NCBI GenBank assembly: GCA_018882795.1
Contig: VERJ01000014.1
Coordinates: forward strand, 1 to 40,449
DNA from: Burkholderiaceae bacterium
GTDB lineage: Bacteria > Pseudomonadota > Gammaproteobacteria > Burkholderiales > Burkholderiaceae_A
Reading direction: 5' to 3'
Length of the DNA stretch: 40,449 nucleotides
Part shown: piece by piece, positions 1-7,966 of the stretch
How the letters are laid out: each line of letters opens with the position of its first letter
Numbering within the stretch: the stretch's first letter is position 1
The notes under the pieces: generated by a model
Database searches by the model: none
Told to the model about the DNA's origin: nothing
Seen by the model: only the letters and a program-made list of their open reading frames with translations
Translations under genes and position numbers: made by a program

Positions 1-179
1 ATTACAGCCTGAGCGCAGGCCAGTATTTCGAGGTGAAGATTGAATACAGCGATCTGACGCCCGCACAGTTTTCCGCCAAGCTGCGAGGTTTTACAGATCG
101 GCTAGATGGCTTTTTTAAAGAATCAGTCGAGCTGGAGCAAGAAATCAAGATGCATTTGTCGAGGTTGCGGCATGGGTAA
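1..179 (+). CDS. hsdM: Type I restriction-modification DNA methyltransferase subunit (HsdM), C-terminal end only
   Basis: An open frame enters from the left edge (codons in phase with base 3) and stops with TAA at 177-179. Only the last 58 residues are visible. They include an FEVKIEYSDLT segment and a charged, probably helical tail ending in LSRLRHG, the kind of C-terminal tail found on HsdM subunits. The call rests mainly on context: the next gene is an unmistakable hsdS that overlaps it by 8 bases. In the family, HsdM is the N6-adenine methyltransferase that forms an M2S complex with HsdS. The catalytic NPPF/Y motif lies outside the window, so its integrity cannot be judged. Confidence 0.75.
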   Translation, partial: YSLSAGQYFEVKIEYSDLTPAQFSAKLRGFTDRLDGFFKESVELEQEIKMHLSRLRHG

Positions 180-1455
180 CACGATCAAGACCAGAAAATC
201 ATTTTCTGGCCATGCACGGAAATTGCAGGATCTCTGCATCTCTATTACGGATTGTCATCACTCAACACCCGTTTGGCGTGACTGGGGAAAGATCGTTGTT
301 AGAAACTTCAACATTAAAAATGGCAAGCTCGATTTGAGCAGTCCGTCCTACACGGATGAAGCTACTTTCAATGAAAGAATTTCCCGCGCAAAACCTGAGC
401 CTGGCGATCTCATCATTACTCGTGAAGCCCCGATGGGGGAGGTTTGTATCATTCCGAAGGGTGTTGAATGCTGTCTTGGCCAACGCATGGTCCTTATCAA
501 ACCCAATCCTGGCAAGGTCAATAGTCAGTATCTTCTATATGCGATGCTTTCTGGCTTTGTACAGGGGCAAATTAATCAGAGCGACAAAACAGGTTCTATC
601 GTTAGTAATTTGCGAATCCCATTGTTGAAGGAGCTTGAAATACCTCTGATTGAGGGAGCGGATAAGATCGCCGCCGTCCTTTCGGCCCTCGACGCCAAAA
701 TCGACTGCAACAACCGCATCAACGCCGAGTTAGAGGCGATGGCTAAAACGCTATACGACTACTGGTTCGTGCAGTTCGATTTCCCCGCCGCCTACGGCAA
801 ACCCTACAAATCCTCCGGTGGCAAGATGGTCTTCAACGCCACGCTGAAGCGATTGATTCCGGAGGGGTGGGAGGATGGCACCCTGGATGATTTAGGCCAA
901 ATTGTTGGGGGCAGTACTCCTAGCACCGAGAGACTGAGCAATTTCACCTTGAAGGGGACTCCATGGATTACTCCTTACGATCTCTCCGGCAACCAAGGAA
1001 ACAAATTCATTACCCGTGGCACCCAAGACGTATCAGACGAGGGTATCAAAGATGCCTCGCTGAAAAAATTACCTGCGGGAACGGTATTGTTAAGCTCCCG
1101 TGCACCCATAGGATATATGGCCATTGCGCGAACTGAGCTGACTACAAATCAAGGGTTTAAGTCATTTATTCCGGTCAACGGGTTTTCAACGGCTTTTATC
1201 TATTACACGGTTAAAGGGCAATTGAAAACGATCACTCAATATGCATCCGGATCGACCTTCAAGGAGGTGTCAGCCGGGGTATTGAAGACCGTAAAAATTG
1301 TTTTGCCTAAGTCAAGTGTTGTAGCGCAGTTCACTGAATCGGTTGAATCTATCTTCAAGCGTCAGGATGTGCTCGAGCAGGAAAACCAGCAACTCGCCCA
1401 ACTCCGCGACTGGCTCCTGCCCCTGCTGATGAACGGCCAAGTGACGGTGGCCTAA
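172..1455 (+). CDS. hsdS: Type I restriction-modification specificity subunit HsdS
   Basis: A 427-residue DNA-recognition subunit. It has two target-recognition domains (about residues 1-150 and 230-370). Each is followed by a conserved helical spacer: a central one with KIAAVLSALDAKIDCNNRIN and LYDYWF, and a C-terminal one with LEQENQQLAQLRDWLLP. These helices set the spacing of the two half-sites and dock HsdM. The ATG at 172 is preferred over an in-frame ATG at 106, because codons 106-171 lie in another frame of the hsdM tail and encode an unconserved Cys/Lys-rich stretch. The start overlaps the hsdM stop by 8 bases, which suggests translational coupling. Both halves look intact. The target sequence cannot be read from the protein. 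Confidence 0.93.
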   Translation: MGNTIKTRKSFSGHARKLQDLCISITDCHHSTPVWRDWGKIVVRNFNIKNGKLDLSSPSYTDEATFNERISRAKPEPGDLIITREAPMGEVCIIPKGVECCLGQRMVLIKPNPGKVNSQYLLYAMLSGFVQGQINQSDKTGSIVSNLRIPLLKELEIPLIEGADKIAAVLSALDAKIDCNNRINAELEAMAKTLYDYWFVQFDFPAAYGKPYKSSGGKMVFNATLKRLIPEGWEDGTLDDLGQIVGGSTPSTERLSNFTLKGTPWITPYDLSGNQGNKFITRGTQDVSDEGIKDASLKKLPAGTVLLSSRAPIGYMAIARTELTTNQGFKSFIPVNGFSTAFIYYTVKGQLKTITQYASGSTFKEVSAGVLKTVKIVLPKSSVVAQFTESVESIFKRQDVLEQENQQLAQLRDWLLPLLMNGQVTVA

Positions 1456-1457
1456 CC

Positions 1458-1622
1458 ATGTCCGCACCCAAACCGCTCCAGCCGCGCAAGAAAACTGGGG
1501 TCACCCTAGTCCGTTCCTCGTCCGCGGAATACCTGACTTTCGTCGCCAAGAACGAACTAGCGCGCGAGGCAACTGTTAAGCGGTACCTAATGGTTCAAAC
1601 AGAGGGTAGGCGTGAGGTCTAG
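1458..1622 (+). pseudogene. RhuM-family protein remnant with internal deletion and early stop
   Basis: A 54-codon ORF starting 2 bases after the hsdS stop. It encodes MSAPKPLQ, then SSAEYLTFVAKNE, then LAREATVKRYLMVQTEGRRE, and ends at TAG 1620-1622. From memory, RhuM-family proteins (often found in type I restriction loci) begin with a similar SSAAEYLTFVA segment and, roughly 60 residues later, carry E-x-A-x-VK-x-YL-x-VQTEG-x-R-x-V. Here the two segments are directly fused, so the intervening part appears deleted. Reading through the stop gives RKVALPNLL, a possible decayed continuation. It could instead be a genuine small protein. The family assignment is by recalled motif, not by search. 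Confidence 0.5.
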
Positions 1623-1674
1623 CGCAAGGTCGCGTTGCCAAATTTGCTTATTGCACAAGTGTGGGCCCTGAGCA

Positions 1675-3471
1675 ATGACAATTCTTGAAATCACTATCGA
1701 AAACGTCAAAGGCATACAGTCGCTAACGATAAAGGGCCGTGTATTTAAAAACCGACCGAATATCCTGGTCGCCTGCAACGGCTTTGGAAAAACCTCCATC
1801 GCGACAGCATTCAAGCACGCGGCCAATCAAACCTCGATCAAATTACCCGACGAGGCACGACATCAGTACGATGAAGCCAGGTCAGCCAAAATCAGTTTGG
1901 AAGTCGATGAAGACGGCACAAAGAAAATGCTAAGCGTGACGGAATTGGCGCATTCCAACGATATTCGCAAGCATTTTGATATTCATGTAATTAGCGATAT
2001 GCGCAAAATCAAGGCCAGCGCTAAAAACATGGGCGGATTTTCCCGAGCGAGCGCAAAACAAGTCATCGACCCTATTGTCATTTGCGACAAACCGAAAGAC
2101 GCTGCCAGCCCCTACAAAATTACGGATGCCAAACGGACGTTTGGAAAACACAGTTCATTGCTGCTGAATCTCAACGATTCGATTTTCGCTTCGCCGCAGT
2201 TTCTAATGCGTTCAACGGAATTCATTCAAGCCCTAAATCCTCTTTTGAAACCGGGTCAATGGGCAAAGATTGAAGCAATACAGACGAAAATTGCAAATCA
2301 CACCGGCAGCGATCAAGACGCCATTGAATCGGTTAAAGCCGATATACAGCAACTTTTCAGTGATACCTACTTCCACTTGGCAGAAGAAATTATTGCGGAT
2401 ACATCGGGATTCGATCAAAACGCAGTTTTCTTGACGCTTTGGCAGATTGCTTTTGTTTCACGCAGCGAGCAGGCGCAGTTGCAAGACTATTTGGAATGCC
2501 TGCGCTACAAGGAAATCAAGAAGTCACTCAAAACCCATGTGGCGGACCTTAATACATCCTGGAAGGCCGCTACGGTAAAGGAGTCCCGCGGCAAGCTGGT
2601 CGTCGAAGTCCCTGACCCTTCGCACATTTCAAATGGGCAGAGAGATATTCTGTTATTGGTGGCGATGTTCCATGTGGCCAAGTATCAACTTACCAAAGGT
2701 AAAGCCATTTTTATTATCGATGAGGTGTTTGACTATCTTGACGATGCGAATTTGACCGTGGCGCAGTTCTACATAACAGAGCTTATCGAAGACTACAAGC
2801 GGCAGGGCCGCGCGATATATCCCATTATCCTCACCCACTTGAACCCAGTGTTCTTCAAGAACTACGTTTTCAGTAATCAAAACGTCATCTACCTCAACAA
2901 AAACCAAACATTTGACTCGATTGACGCGATGAAGAAATTGATAGCAGCGCGACAAGACAAAGGGGTCGGCGATACGACAAAGAACAATATTTCAAAATAT
3001 CTTGTCCATTATCACGTAGACGCTTTCGACTTCTCTGCCGATCTCGCCGCAATAAGCGGAACCCGTTCGAGCTGGGGGAAAAATGGAAAATTCCAGGAGT
3101 TTCTGAAGGAAGAGTTCCAGAAGTATCAAAGCGGCCAAGCATATGATCCGCTGGCGATTTGTGCTATTACGCGTAGATCGGTCGAGGCTCTTGCTTACAA
3201 CCAGGTTCTGCATCTGAAAGATGCAAGAGGTTTTTTCGATGAACATAAGACAAGCCCGAAGCTTGATTGGGCCGCGCAGCGTGGAGCCACCATTCCCGAA
3301 ACTCATTATTTGTTGCGAGTCATTTTTGATGACGGATTACATTGGAACCTTGGGCGCGATAATACGATTCCAATCGTTGCAAAATTGGGTAATCCAATCA
3401 TCAAAAAATTGATTATTGAACTGGTGTCTAAATCCTTGGGCGGTAGTGATGCCGGGGGTGCCCTCGCATGA
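1675..3471 (+). CDS. ABC/SMC-type ATPase embedded in a restriction-modification locus, candidate defence protein
   Basis: A 598-residue protein with a split ABC-type nucleotide-binding domain. The P-loop is ACNGFGKT (residues 33-40; the first glycine of GxxGxGK[ST] is alanine). The signature-like SNGQ is at 319-322, Walker B AIFIIDE has D349/E350, and an H-loop histidine is in LTH (H388). No long coiled coil is evident between the halves, unlike RloC or SMC proteins. The last 200 residues form a separate domain of unknown function containing TRRSVEALAYN (R500, E504). The gene sits between hsdS and an AlbA_2-type gene, whose ATG overlaps its stop by 4 bases. ATPases in such loci often guard against phage (PrrC, RloC), so defence is inferred. 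The exact activity is unknown. Confidence 0.8.
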   Translation: MTILEITIENVKGIQSLTIKGRVFKNRPNILVACNGFGKTSIATAFKHAANQTSIKLPDEARHQYDEARSAKISLEVDEDGTKKMLSVTELAHSNDIRKHFDIHVISDMRKIKASAKNMGGFSRASAKQVIDPIVICDKPKDAASPYKITDAKRTFGKHSSLLLNLNDSIFASPQFLMRSTEFIQALNPLLKPGQWAKIEAIQTKIANHTGSDQDAIESVKADIQQLFSDTYFHLAEEIIADTSGFDQNAVFLTLWQIAFVSRSEQAQLQDYLECLRYKEIKKSLKTHVADLNTSWKAATVKESRGKLVVEVPDPSHISNGQRDILLLVAMFHVAKYQLTKGKAIFIIDEVFDYLDDANLTVAQFYITELIEDYKRQGRAIYPIILTHLNPVFFKNYVFSNQNVIYLNKNQTFDSIDAMKKLIAARQDKGVGDTTKNNISKYLVHYHVDAFDFSADLAAISGTRSSWGKNGKFQEFLKEEFQKYQSGQAYDPLAICAITRRSVEALAYNQVLHLKDARGFFDEHKTSPKLDWAAQRGATIPETHYLLRVIFDDGLHWNLGRDNTIPIVAKLGNPIIKKLIIELVSKSLGGSDAGGALA

Positions 3472-5012
3472 GTACGAAGCTTCCGATCAACCTTTCCGAC
3501 CTGCTGCGCCAACGCACGGTCGAGGGCGAGCGTATCGAATACAAAGCCGGGTGGAATCCGGACCCAATCATCCGCACACTATGTGCGTTCGCCAACGACT
3601 TTGAAAACCTCGGCGGCGGATATATGGTGATTGGCCAAGATTGTGATGTCAATGGTCAACCGGTGTTTCCGCCTGTTGGGTTAGCCGATAACCAACTCGA
3701 CAAGATTCAGCAGGAGTTGTTGGCCGCCTGCCAAACGATTCAGCCGCCGTATTTCCCTGTTTTAAGCATCGAAGAAGTGGAGAGGCGCAAGGTGATCGTG
3801 CTCTGGGCGCCAGGCGGTCAGAACCGTCCCTACAAAGCGCCGGAGTCCGTCACCGCCAAGAAAAAGACGTGGCATCACTACATCCGGCGCTACAGCAGCA
3901 CGGTCGAGGCCAAGGGCGAAGCGGAGCAAGAGTTGCTGAGCCTAGCTGCGAAGGTGCCGTTTGATGACCGCTACAACCAGTCGGCGCGGATTAACGATTT
4001 GTCCAAACCGCTGATGCAGGCATTCTTACAAGAGGTAGGCAGCGAACTGGCGGCGGATGCGCCGGGGCTTTCAGTTGAGGCATTGGCGCGGCAGATGAAC
4101 GTGGCGGGTGGCCCCACCGAATCACCGTGGCCAAAGAACGTGGGCCTGCTATTTTTCAATGAAACGCCTGAAAGGTTCTTCCCGGGCGTACAGATTGATG
4201 TGGTCTGGTTCCCGGAAGGCGCTGGCGGTGATCGTTTCGAGGAAAAGATCTTCAAGGGGCCGCTGGCCCGGATGACTCGGGAAGCCTTAAGCTATATCCA
4301 GCGCAACCACCTGCGCGAGACGGTCATCAAGCACCCTGACCGGGCTGAAGCTACGCGGGTCTGGAACTTCCCCTATGCCGCCATCGAGGAAGCCCTGGTC
4401 AACGCGGTGTACCACCGCTCATACGAAGAGCGCGAGCCTATTGAGGTGCGTATCAGTAATGATGAACTTGTAGTCGTTAGCTTCCCAGGCCCTGATCGCT
4501 CGATTCGTTTGGAGGATTTGCAGGCCGGTCGCGCAGTCAGCCGTCGCTATCGCAACCGTCGCATCGGGGAGTTCTTCAAGGAACTAGAGATGACCGAAGG
4601 GCGCTCCACCGGCATCCCGAAAATTTTGAAAGAAATGACAAGTAATGGCTCGCCCGCGCCACTTTTCGAGACAGATGATGACCGCTTGTCCTTTGTGATC
4701 CGTTTGCCCCGACACCCACTGGCGCTAGTTCCGTCACCAGGCACCCGGGAAGTCACCCCGCAAGTCACCCCGCAAGTCACCCCGCAAGTAGGGATGTTGC
4801 TGTCGAGAATAGAGGGGGAGATGACCCGGCAGGCCATACAAGATGCTCTCGGGCTAGCCGACCGAGAGCACTTCCGCAAGACCTATTTAGCACCCGCCTT
4901 AGAGCAGGGCGTCATCGAAATGACACTTCCTGACAAACCTAACAGCCGCAGTCAGCGCTACCGTCTGACGGCTCTTGGGCAACGCTGCTTGGAGGCGAAT
5001 CAGGGCAACTAA
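3468..5012 (+). CDS. Schlafen/AlbA_2-type putative DNA- or RNA-binding protein with GHKL-like domain and C-terminal winged helix
   Basis: A 514-residue protein. The N-terminal AlbA_2/Schlafen domain is recognised from EGERIEYKAGW (residues 19-29) and NLGGGYMVIG. The middle carries an HATPase_c_4-like segment with EEALVNAVYHRSY (E307, E308, N312) and a GRSTGIPKI stretch. A VTPQ triple repeat (429-440) links this to a C-terminal winged-helix domain with RYRLTALGQ. This architecture is usually annotated as a RecG-like or AlbA-domain transcriptional regulator. It overlaps the upstream ATPase by ATGA (3468-3471), so the two are almost certainly co-translated. A role as partner or regulator of the ATPase is inferred. 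Helicase motifs are absent, so it is not RecG itself. Confidence 0.82.
   Translation: MSTKLPINLSDLLRQRTVEGERIEYKAGWNPDPIIRTLCAFANDFENLGGGYMVIGQDCDVNGQPVFPPVGLADNQLDKIQQELLAACQTIQPPYFPVLSIEEVERRKVIVLWAPGGQNRPYKAPESVTAKKKTWHHYIRRYSSTVEAKGEAEQELLSLAAKVPFDDRYNQSARINDLSKPLMQAFLQEVGSELAADAPGLSVEALARQMNVAGGPTESPWPKNVGLLFFNETPERFFPGVQIDVVWFPEGAGGDRFEEKIFKGPLARMTREALSYIQRNHLRETVIKHPDRAEATRVWNFPYAAIEEALVNAVYHRSYEEREPIEVRISNDELVVVSFPGPDRSIRLEDLQAGRAVSRRYRNRRIGEFFKELEMTEGRSTGIPKILKEMTSNGSPAPLFETDDDRLSFVIRLPRHPLALVPSPGTREVTPQVTPQVTPQVGMLLSRIEGEMTRQAIQDALGLADREHFRKTYLAPALEQGVIEMTLPDKPNSRSQRYRLTALGQRCLEANQGN
4752..4787 (+). repeat. Three perfect 12-bp tandem repeats encoding VTPQ
   Basis: The unit gtcaccccgcaa occurs three times without mismatch, in frame, in the linker before the C-terminal winged helix of the AlbA_2 protein. 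Copy-number change would lengthen or shorten the linker by 4 residues without a frameshift. VTPQ repeats at this point are, from memory, common in the family. Confidence 0.9.
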
Positions 5013-5072
5013 GAAGCCTGAATGCCTAAATTAAAAATGGAATTTTCTGATCGCCAGCGAAACTAATCCTAG

Positions 5073-5639
5073 ATGATCAAAGCTGATCCCAATACTTCGC
5101 GCCGTCAACTTATCCTTGCCAGCGCAGCTGCCGCATTTTTGCCGGCGGGCCTCACCCGCCCAGCTTTAGTCGCAACACCCGCCTGCGGCAGGCAAACCCC
5201 TTCACAACTGGAGGGACCGTTTTTTACGCCGAATTCACCACGCAGCAATAACATCGTGAAATCCGGAGTGATGGGGTCTTCGCTAATTCTGACTGGCCGC
5301 GTGCTGGATCAGGCCTGTAAGCCCATTGCGAATGCGCTACTCGATTTCTGGCAGTGCGATGGCCGTGGCCATTACGACAACAAAGGCTATCGTTTGCGTG
5401 GCCACCAATTCACAGATTCAAAAGGTTTCTATCGGCTCGAAACCGTGGTGCCGGGACTCTACCCAGGCCGCACGCCGCACATTCATGTCAAAGCCCAGCG
5501 CGCTGGTGGCCGCATTCTTACTACCCAGCTCTACCTGGAAGATCACCCGGCGAACAAAGGGGATTTCCTGTTTGATCATCGCCTGATCATGGAGCGTGCG
5601 GTCAATGGTTTATCGTTCGACTTTGTTCTTTCCGCCTGA
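5073..5639 (+). CDS. Exported intradiol ring-cleavage dioxygenase-like protein
   Basis: A 188-residue protein. An N-terminal twin-arginine-like SRRQLILASAAAA (residues 9-21) precedes a small hydrophobic stretch, so Tat export is likely. The body matches the intradiol dioxygenase fold: a TPSQLEGPFF segment, DFWQCDGRGHYDN, and GLYPGRTPHIHVK. These supply the probable Fe(III) ligands Tyr101, Tyr130, His136 and His138. Family members cleave catechols between the two hydroxyls. Cytoplasmic catechol and protocatechuate enzymes are longer or two-subunit and lack a signal, so this exported form may act on external aromatics. The substrate is unknown. It lies just right of the accessory block, and apaG follows 7 bases after its stop. 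Confidence 0.82.
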   Translation: MIKADPNTSRRQLILASAAAAFLPAGLTRPALVATPACGRQTPSQLEGPFFTPNSPRSNNIVKSGVMGSSLILTGRVLDQACKPIANALLDFWQCDGRGHYDNKGYRLRGHQFTDSKGFYRLETVVPGLYPGRTPHIHVKAQRAGGRILTTQLYLEDHPANKGDFLFDHRLIMERAVNGLSFDFVLSA

Positions 5640-5646
5640 TTCAAAA

Positions 5647-6042
5647 ATGCCCTCACCCAAAATCGATGTTTCCGTCGTCCCGCAGTTCCTGCCCGAGCAG
5701 TCTGATCTTGCTTCCGGCCCTTACACGTTTGCTTACTTCGTTACGATTAAAAACGTCGGCGATATTGCTGCACAGTTAATTGGTCGGCATTGGGTCATTG
5801 AAGATGCCAAGGGCAATCATCAAGAGGTGAAAGGCTTGGGAGTGGTTGGCCAACAGCCCTTGCTGCAGCCGGGAGAGAGTTTTACGTATAACAGCGGAAC
5901 CCAGATCGCAAGCCCCGTGGGTAGCATGCACGGCACCTATATCTGCATTGCGGAAGATGCCACGGTGTTCGAAGCGCAGATCCCGGTGTTCTCACTGCGG
6001 GCCGAGGGGCCGGAGATTGCAACAGTCAGTACGCTGCACTAG
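5647..6042 (+). CDS. apaG: ApaG domain protein (DUF525)
   Basis: A 131-residue single-domain protein of the usual ApaG length. The family signature is clear: YTFAYFVTIKNVG, the RHWVIEDAKGN strand, GLGVVGQQPLLQPGE and GSMHGTY. ApaG has a fibronectin type III-like fold and has been linked to ApaH and metal/phosphate binding, but its biochemical role is unsettled. The ATG at 5647 is chosen because residues encoded from the in-frame upstream start at 5596 lie inside the dioxygenase gene and are not family-like. It converges on uup, with only 14 bases between the stops and no terminator hairpin seen there. Confidence 0.93.
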   Translation: MPSPKIDVSVVPQFLPEQSDLASGPYTFAYFVTIKNVGDIAAQLIGRHWVIEDAKGNHQEVKGLGVVGQQPLLQPGESFTYNSGTQIASPVGSMHGTYICIAEDATVFEAQIPVFSLRAEGPEIATVSTLH

Positions 6043-6056
6043 TTTCTGCGATGCAC

Positions 6057-7961
6057 CTATTCCCGCGCCAACAGCTCTTCCCAGCGCATCAGCAGTTTTT
6101 CGTTAAGCGTCTCAATCTCTTGGAATCGGGTCTGCAACTGGGCTACCCGAGATCCATCGGTCTTGTAGGTCTCGGGGTCGGCCAGTAACGCACTAATCTC
6201 GGACTGCTCCTTCTCCAATTCTGTGATCCGATCGGGAATGACCGCAAGTTCCTGTTTTTCTTTTGAATTGAGTCTGAGCGCTTTCGCCCCACTGGGTTTC
6301 GCAGCAGGGGGCGGCGGGGTCCCCATCTTCTTGGCCGCAGTGGAATCTCCCAAAGGTTTTTTCCCAGTAGCCTCTTCACGCGGAGCACTGCGCTCGCGCT
6401 GCCGCACCCAATCCTCATAGCCGCCCACATACTGCCGCCAGGTGGCATCGCCTTCATAAGCAATCACACTGGTCACCACTTGGTCCAGAAATGCCCGGTC
6501 GTGGCTCACCAGAAACACGGTGCCGGAATAGTTCTGCAGTAGCTCTTCCAGTAGATCCAAGGTTTCCACATCCAGGTCATTGGTGGGCTCATCCAGCACC
6601 AGCACATTGGCAGGCCGCGCAAACAATCGCGCCAGTAAGAGCCGATTGCGCTCACCCCCAGAAAGGCTCCTTACCGGGGATGCGGCACGCTCCGGCGCAA
6701 ACAGAAAGTCACCCAGGTAACTTTTGACATGCTTTTTCTCGCCATTGATTTCGATCCACTCACTCCCCGGACTAATAAAGTCTTCCAGCGTCGCATCCAA
6801 ATCCAGCGCATCGCGCATCTGATCAAAGTAGGCAATCTCCAACTTTGTGCCCAGCTTTACTGTGCCGCTATCGGGCCCAAGCACTCCGAGAATGACTTTT
6901 AAAAGCGTGGTCTTGCCCGCACCATTCGGGCCGATCAGCCCTACCTTATCGCCACGAAGAATCGTTGAGGAGAAGTTGCGTATGACCGGCCGATCAAATG
7001 CCTTGTTCACATCGACCAGTTCGGCCACGATCTTGCCGCTGCGCTCCCCGCTGGCAATATCCAGATTAATTTTTCCCATCACCTCGCGGCGTTGGGCACG
7101 TTGTTCGCGCAGTTTTTCCAGCCGCACGATTCGGCTCACACTGCGGGTGCGGCGGGCTTCAATGCCTTTGCGGATCCAGACTTCTTCTTGCGCCAGTAAC
7201 TTATCGGCCCTTGCAAAGGCCTTGGCCTGGGCGGCGAGCTCTTGCTCTTTTAGCACCAGATAACTGGCGAAGTTTCCGGGGTAACGTTTCAGCTCACCGC
7301 GATCCAACTCCACAATCGCGGTGCAGACATTATTCAAAAATGCCCGGTCGTGGGTGACAAACACCACCGCGCCCCGAAAGGCCAGAAGCAGCTCTTCGAG
7401 CCATAGGATCGCATCGATATCCAGGTGGTTAGTCGGCTCATCCAGCAGCAGCACATCGGGCATGGCCACCAGCGCCTGGGCAAGGGCCACCCGTTTTTTA
7501 TTTCCTCCGGAAAGGCTGGCGATCGTTGCCTTTGGGTCCAGGCGCAGACGCTGCAATACTTCGTCCACCCGTTGTTCCCATGTCCAGCCACCGACCGCAT
7601 CCAGTCGCATCGAGATCGCATCGAAACGCTCGTGATCCCGCTCATGATCGAGCTGCTCAAATTCCTGTCGAAGGGCCACAGCCTCGGCAAGTCCAATGGC
7701 CACCTGATCAAAGATGGTACTGTTCGCATCGAGCAGTGGCTCTTGCGCGACCGAGGCAATGCGCAAACCTTGTTGCAGTTGCAGGGTGCCGGAGTCCGCC
7801 TTCTGCACACCTGCAAGAATTTTTAGAAGTGATGATTTGCCCGTGCCGTTTCGGCCAATCAGTCCAACCCGCTCATTGGGCAGCAGCGAAAAATCCGTGT
7901 GCGCCAGCAGATCGACATGGCCAAAGGCTAAACACGCATCGGATAAAACAATCAGCGCCAT
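6057..7961 (-). CDS. uup: ABC-F ATPase Uup
   Basis: A 634-residue soluble protein with two ABC domains and no membrane segments. Domain 1 has GRNGTGKS, SLSGGNKKR and LLLDEPTNHLD. Domain 2 has GPNGAGKT, LSGGERNR and LVLDEPTNDLD. The tail (about residues 560-634) is charged and coiled-coil-like, ending after ITELEKEQSEISALL; this is the Uup-specific C-terminal domain that binds branched DNA in E. coli. Uup limits precise transposon excision and, like other ABC-F proteins, acts at the ribosome. The ATG lies 5 bases after the ackA stop, so it is the last gene of the pta-ackA-uup unit. The closely related EttA lacks this C-terminal tail. Confidence 0.92.
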   Translation of the reverse strand: MALIVLSDACLAFGHVDLLAHTDFSLLPNERVGLIGRNGTGKSSLLKILAGVQKADSGTLQLQQGLRIASVAQEPLLDANSTIFDQVAIGLAEAVALRQEFEQLDHERDHERFDAISMRLDAVGGWTWEQRVDEVLQRLRLDPKATIASLSGGNKKRVALAQALVAMPDVLLLDEPTNHLDIDAILWLEELLLAFRGAVVFVTHDRAFLNNVCTAIVELDRGELKRYPGNFASYLVLKEQELAAQAKAFARADKLLAQEEVWIRKGIEARRTRSVSRIVRLEKLREQRAQRREVMGKINLDIASGERSGKIVAELVDVNKAFDRPVIRNFSSTILRGDKVGLIGPNGAGKTTLLKVILGVLGPDSGTVKLGTKLEIAYFDQMRDALDLDATLEDFISPGSEWIEINGEKKHVKSYLGDFLFAPERAASPVRSLSGGERNRLLLARLFARPANVLVLDEPTNDLDVETLDLLEELLQNYSGTVFLVSHDRAFLDQVVTSVIAYEGDATWRQYVGGYEDWVRQRERSAPREEATGKKPLGDSTAAKKMGTPPPPAAKPSGAKALRLNSKEKQELAVIPDRITELEKEQSEISALLADPETYKTDGSRVAQLQTRFQEIETLNEKLLMRWEELLARE

Positions 7962-7966
7962 GCGGG

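Noticed and set aside
106-171. N-terminal extension of HsdS from the ATG at 106
   Set aside because: It lies wholly within the hsdM tail in another frame and encodes an unconserved Cys/Lys-rich stretch; the ATG at 172 overlaps the hsdM stop and starts the normal protein.
3160-3250. PrrC-type anticodon nuclease active site in the ATPase
   Set aside because: R500-x3-E504 is present, but the next suitable histidine is at a spacing (19 residues) that does not match PrrC, so no such function is called.
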